From assembly GCA_021442155.1 (NCBI GenBank), contig CM038221.1, positions 146,931,601 through 146,995,600 of the forward strand: a stretch of 64,000 nucleotides of DNA. Direction: 5' to 3'. The DNA comes from Cymbidium sinense (lineage: Eukaryota; Streptophyta; Magnoliopsida; Asparagales; Orchidaceae). Shown one piece after another: positions 60,053-64,000 of the stretch; position 1 is the first letter of the stretch, and each line of letters opens with the position of its first letter. The translations under genes and the position numbers were made by a program. The notes below the pieces were generated by a model. The model was not told the DNA's origin and ran no database searches. It saw only the letters and a program-made list of their open reading frames with translations.

Positions 60053-60441
60053 TGATAGGCACCTTGAGGGCTTATTGAGGAAGGAAGGGTTGACTCGAGC
60101 AGGAAAAAAAGAAGAAAAGCTAGGGCAATGCATCCTGACTCCAGAGGAGAAGAGATCAAGAAACAGAGGAGAGGGAAGAAGAAGTGAAGTCCAGGAAAGT
60201 TCACACCTTTCCTGTTATCTATTGTTCATTTACATAAAATTCCTCTAGATTTTCTTGGTTTTCAAGAATACTCTAACTAAATCTATTATTTCCAACAGAT
60301 TAGTTACATTTATTGATCTATCTACCAAATATATTTCTAATTTTTCCTTTATTGGTTTATTTGCTATAAAGCTCATGCCATTCTAGTCTTCTCCTTTCTC
60401 TTTTTCTATTATTTTGGGGTATGTTGCCTGGGCATACATCA
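60053..60441 (-). repeat. Chromovirus LTR at the 5' end of the element
   Basis: It begins TGATAGGCACC and ends ATACATCA on the + strand, followed by AGGAC at 60442-60446. It aligns with 55127-55541. Confidence 0.9.
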
Positions 60442-63387
60442 AGGACATCCACATTTGTACATATAAATTGCATAAACAAAATAAACAAAGGAATACAAAC
60501 TTTTTTGCATCCTTCTTTTTCCATTTATTTCTTTTATACATGTGCTTGTATTTAAGGAAAGGACAAGTGGTATATTAGTTTTTATAAGTTAGATGATACT
60601 TTGCCTTATATGTGCATATAATGGAATAATGGATAAAAGATACCCCTCTTTTCTACTTAATAAAAATCATGCATCATAAAGTATTCCAATTTTTTTAAGT
60701 AACATTTCTTAGCATTCATCATAAAATGTACTAAATATTTCTATTTGTACGCATAAATATGCTTAGGATACATCCATATGCATGATATATATGTTGGGAA
60801 AGAAATGAAGTGATGTGTATTTTGTGATATTAATTCACATTATTTAATCTTAAAATGCCTTTCTTTTTAAATAGTTTTGTTTAGGGAAAATCTAAACTTA
60901 GAATTAATTAAAACACATAATAAGACATTCACTAAATAAAATTAAACATGAATCTACTTTAGAAATTACTTAAGGTAGAAAAGAAAAGAGAAGTTCTCTT
61001 CTCTTTTTCCTCTCTTTACAACACTTAGCAATTAATTATAGGATTCATTTAAACCCAAACAAAACATAAAATAAAATCAACCCAAATCAACTAAACACTT
61101 AGATGAAACCAGCCATCTAATTTGAACATCTTCATACTTAGAAAATCCAAACCTTAAGGCCATAGCTAAGCATACCACACAAACCTTCTATAGCACACAC
61201 ATTAGGCTAAGTCACCACTTCTAGCTTTAGGTTAGGACGGTGCATGGCTTGATGTTTGCTTTTGTTTTGTGATGTATTGTTTCTAGTCTAGATGTTAAGG
61301 TGTATGTGCGTAGAATGAATGGTAGGATGATTTAGACTAATCATTATTTTCTGTAGGGGATTGTGCTTAAAGAGCGTTATAATAAAAATATATCTACTTT
61401 TGTTGTGCAAGTGCTTATACCCCTAAGCATAATCCAATAGGCTAGGTGGATTTGGTTACCCATGTGTGGGGTGCTAAGTCCAATATACATGCTTGGGATT
61501 TGTATGGTTTGTTTAGCTAATCTCTATTTTGCAGTTGTTTGTTAGATTTACTTTTTCTTTTCATGTTCTTTTATTATTAGGATTTTGGAATGATTGTTAT
61601 GAAAGATTAGGATGAGCATTGGACATAAGATCTCATCTTTTGTACCATGCAAAGCCTTTGGAGCATCCATATTCCAACCATCCAAAAGAAGAGACAAAAG
61701 AAGGAAGAAGAAAGAAAGAAAAAGAAAGAAGAAAAGAAGAATGAAGAAATGAAGAATGAAGTCCCCAATAACAGGAACTCTTTGCTTAACTTGTAATTAA
61801 TTCATTTGTAATCCAGGTTGTATAAGCGTAGAGCTCGGCTACCCAATTTATTTTTTGGATTTGTGAGGTGGTGCCTGACCACAAATGGCTTTTTATTCTT
61901 TTGTATTAGCTTTATAAAATATTTGATATTTTGTTTATCTTGTGCATTAAGATGGCATATTTTTCTAGTTTCTTCCTTGCTTGATGTATGGTCTGGATGA
62001 CGATTAGGCTCTTAGAAAAAATAAATCTTCTACCAAATTAATCAACTCAAAATTAAAAATAAACAACTCATAACCTCATTTAAAGCCTAAGTTAAAATCA
62101 AGGTAAAATAATTAGCAACCCCTTAGCTAGATGAGTATTTCTTTTATAATATCATGCATAAAAATATATCGTTACACTCTTGATTGGAGGGCTTCCACCT
62201 TTGCTAGAGAACTTGGCTTGACCTTTGAGAGCCATGGTGAAAACACACCTCCCCTTCTTGCAGATTTTGGCCCATAATCTTATTTCTCATGCATTAGGCA
62301 TATGAATCCAATAAGCCTGAGTTAAATGATTGTCCAAAAATAAAAATAAAATGTAATATGTTTTGTACTAGATCTATGTCATTTTTATGCACTTACATAA
62401 TCTAGTCTCTTAGAGAGTGTGTTTAAGGACTTAGTCTCTTTCTAAAATAAATAATAGCCTAGCCATCTTGCATAATGCATAAGACTTGCCTACGTGAATT
62501 TAAAATCATAGGAGGAGTTAGTTGGAGGACACCCCCAGGAAGTTGTAAGTCCAAGCAGTCGGGTGGTTTGTCATTTCTTGTGGAGGCAAACTAGATGCCC
62601 ATTTTTGCCTTAGATTTAGGTCATACTTTTGTCCCTCGTTAAAGCTCTCTAAATTTAGATTTTGAGATTGCTTCTCCCTTCTATGGGCCATAAGCATAAA
62701 TCATCTCCTCTTTGGCATTTTCGTAACCTTGTATTGTGGAATTATAAGCCCTAAACTTCTAATAAAAATTCAACTCAAATAAATTATTCAATTTCAAAAA
62801 TGTAAAGCCCAACCATAAGATAGTTTGGGATGTTTATTAGGCATCCTAGTATCCTAAACATCCCCTACTCATCTTCATTTGGCTTCAATAAGAATTCCCT
62901 CCTCTTAATCTACCCACTAGATTTGTTAAAAATAAACTAATCGATTGATAGTCTTACCTATTGAAATATTTGGAGACAATGATCATTTGCCTTAATCGAG
63001 AGTATTCCTAAGGAATCCCCTTCCTTAGGATGTAATTAACTATGACGCTTTCCCCTGTAGGGAACTTAACGAACCCGGTTTAAAATAAATCCTATTTTAA
63101 TTTTCCATGAAAAGTAGGGGAAGAATCTCTAGTGCATATGCAGACCCATTGTCCTTAGGAGTCCTTATTAAGGTGATTAAGTCCATTGTAGGGTGTTGAC
63201 TTCTATCTTTCTTGATAGTACACCTCTCCTCAATGTCATACCCGATCACCCTCAATAAGAACATCTGCAGATGTGGTGTCCAAAAATGCATAAAAGGAGT
63301 ATATTTATATCTTCATTTTATTCTGCATAGAATAAAAATGGAAGTATACACTTGTTTAGAAAAATTAAATATTATTTTTCACTTCAC
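60442..63387 (+). mobile_element. 3' LTR (copy E), right part
   Basis: It opens with the second AGGAC and then resumes the LTR at 'atccacatttgtac'. It contains the long hairpin (61358-61435), a GAA-rich tract (61690-61760), the short hairpin (near 61827) and the 'aatcgagagtattcctaag' block (62994). The 'tattagtctgg' block is cut short near 60570. Past 63295 it no longer resembles copies A and D, but it ends TTTTTCACTTCA at 63387, before CCCAC. Confidence 0.87.
61358..61435 (+). other. Conserved long hairpin of the LTR, copy E
   Basis: The arms are GGATTGTGCTTAAAGAG and CCCCTAAGCATAATCC. The inner stem is weakened here by GG-to-AG changes; the outer stem is kept. Confidence 0.55.
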
Positions 63388-63392
63388 CCACC
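63388..63392. repeat. Target-site duplication CCCAC, right copy
   Basis: It follows the LTR E end and matches 29123-29127. Confidence 0.85.
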
Positions 63393-64000
63393 ATCTTCAA
63401 GTTCTTCATGTGTTGGTTTGGCTTTTACTTCCCCATCGATTGTGAGAATGACTTCATAAAAGTCACTTCATTTTTAATTTCAGTTTCAATCTCACTTTCG
63501 ATTACTATATAGCAAGTGTTCCTTTGATGATGCTTTTGTTGGATGTATCCGAGAATATTAGTGGTATAATTATCACATCTTTGAGAGTTCTGTAGACTCT
63601 TTGAACTCCATAAGTTATCAAAGAAGAGAGCTCACCATCTATCAGTTTCGACATCGATTCCAAGTTTATGCATCATCCTTTAGATTTTTGGAGGATAGTA
63701 TCTCAGTATTCTAGTGGGTACCATCTCTTCAAATTCTGAGTACTTAATTAGCTATTCAAAATCATAGTGTTGACATTCCTCAGATCTATAGAATGAAGTT
63801 CCTAATCTGTTGCTTTGACGTAATTGAGGTACATAAAAGATTTTTAGTTCCTTAATGTTGTGAACATCACATGATGTGACTTCTTTGAAATATCAGGGAG
63901 GAACTAGTGTAACAATGAATGAATCATTTGATACTAATATATTAGCAGCCCTTCTAGAAGAGACACATTGAACTTCACTGGCATAGATGAACACGAAATC
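63393..64000 (-). pseudogene. Upstream part of the split Tat pol relic
   Basis: Minus-strand pieces read 'SSRRAANILVSNDSFIVTLV', 'YVPQLRQSNRLGTSFYRS', 'FEEMVPTRILRYYPP' and, next to the insertion, 'DFYEVILTIDGEVKAKP' and 'THEELEDGG'. These lie between protease and RT in Tat-type polyproteins. The last frame continues directly into the one at 29122, 'QTSTMDELKEINLG', after the duplicated CCCAC is counted once. Stops and at least one frameshift near 63430-63480 show decay. The element's 5' end lies beyond the window. The minus-strand frame at 63097-63291 belongs to LTR E and is not coding. Confidence 0.78.

Larger units (their letters stand above)
55127..60441 (-). mobile_element. Nested Ty3 chromovirus, minus strand
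   Basis: A 5.3-kb element with LTRs of 415 bp (55127-55541) and 389 bp (60053-60441), both TG...CA, lies between two copies of AGGAC. On the minus strand the order is LTR, PBS, gag, protease, RT, RNase H, integrase with chromodomain-like tail, PPT, LTR. That order and the short LTRs fit a Reina/Tekay-like chromovirus. LTR E resumes at 60447 exactly where it left off, as comparison with copy C at 33829 shows ('acttaag...atacatccaca'). The two LTRs differ by several substitutions and small indels, so it is not recent, and its genes are broken. Confidence 0.92.
29128..63387 (+). mobile_element. Composite Tat-type retroelement with ~7.5-kb LTRs
   Basis: This insertion spans 34.3 kb, or about 28.9 kb without the nested chromovirus and its duplicated 5 bp. 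It begins with TGTTGACCTC and ends with CA, flanked by CCCAC on both sides. It interrupts an antisense Tat pol whose reading frame is otherwise continuous over the site. The order is LTR C, LTR fragment D, PBS (42377), hairpin-repeat leader, gag-like remnants, integrase C-terminus, repeat-rich 3' region, PPT, LTR E. LTR C and LTR E look about 95% identical in the parts I compared, while D is nearer 80%, so C and E are the real pair. Protease, RT, RNase H and the integrase core are missing, so it could have moved only with enzymes from another element. Confidence 0.85.

Overview
This is land-plant nuclear DNA: AT-rich, intergenic, and built almost entirely from transposable elements stacked inside one another. 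I found no intact host gene, tRNA, rRNA or CRISPR array. The retroelement types (Tat/Ogre-like Ty3 elements, a chromovirus) and a Mutator-like element carrying an Ulp1-type protease point to a seed plant with a repeat-rich genome. I cannot name the species.

Layout. (1) 1-4027: 3' part of a very long LTR (copy A). (2) ~4081-14702: a large degenerate Mutator-like element. It has tandem-repeat arms in inverted orientation, a FAR1/MULE-type transposase pseudogene on + (6243-7936), a central array (8641-10570) and a convergent Ulp1/C48 protease pseudogene on - (about 10790-13450). All three arrays share the palindrome GTACACTCTAGAGTGTAC. (3) 14703-18166: unassigned repeat debris with a possible PPT/LTR boundary at 16313 and a short tandem array at 17500-18010. 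(4) 18167-25655: LTR copy B of the same long-LTR family, lacking its 3' tip. (5) 25656-29127 plus 63388-64000: a Tat-type Ty3 pol pseudogene on the minus strand, split by (6). (6) 29128-63387: a composite Tat-type retroelement on +, flanked by the 5-bp duplication CCCAC. Its parts in order are LTR C (29128-35468), a second diverged LTR fragment D (35470-42363), PBS, a leader made of hairpin tandem repeats, gag-like remnants, a deletion joining gag directly to the integrase C-terminus, a tandem-repeat 3' region, a PPT and LTR E. (7) 55127-60441: a minus-strand chromovirus inserted in LTR E, flanked by AGGAC.

Order of events. The minus-strand Tat pol was in place first. The long-LTR element inserted into it, and the chromovirus then inserted into that element's 3' LTR. 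Both insertions are supported by exact 5-bp target duplications. The host pol frame also reads on across the outer site once the insertion and one copy of CCCAC are discounted.

The most unusual features are the LTR length (about 7.5 kb), conserved hairpins in every LTR copy (one with a pairing-improving substitution), a dense field of TTGACC/GGTCAA motifs in the LTRs, the chimeric 5' LTR, and the MULE whose inverted arms are palindrome-bearing satellite-like arrays around a transposase/Ulp1 pair. Every coding region shows stops, frameshifts or lost catalytic residues.
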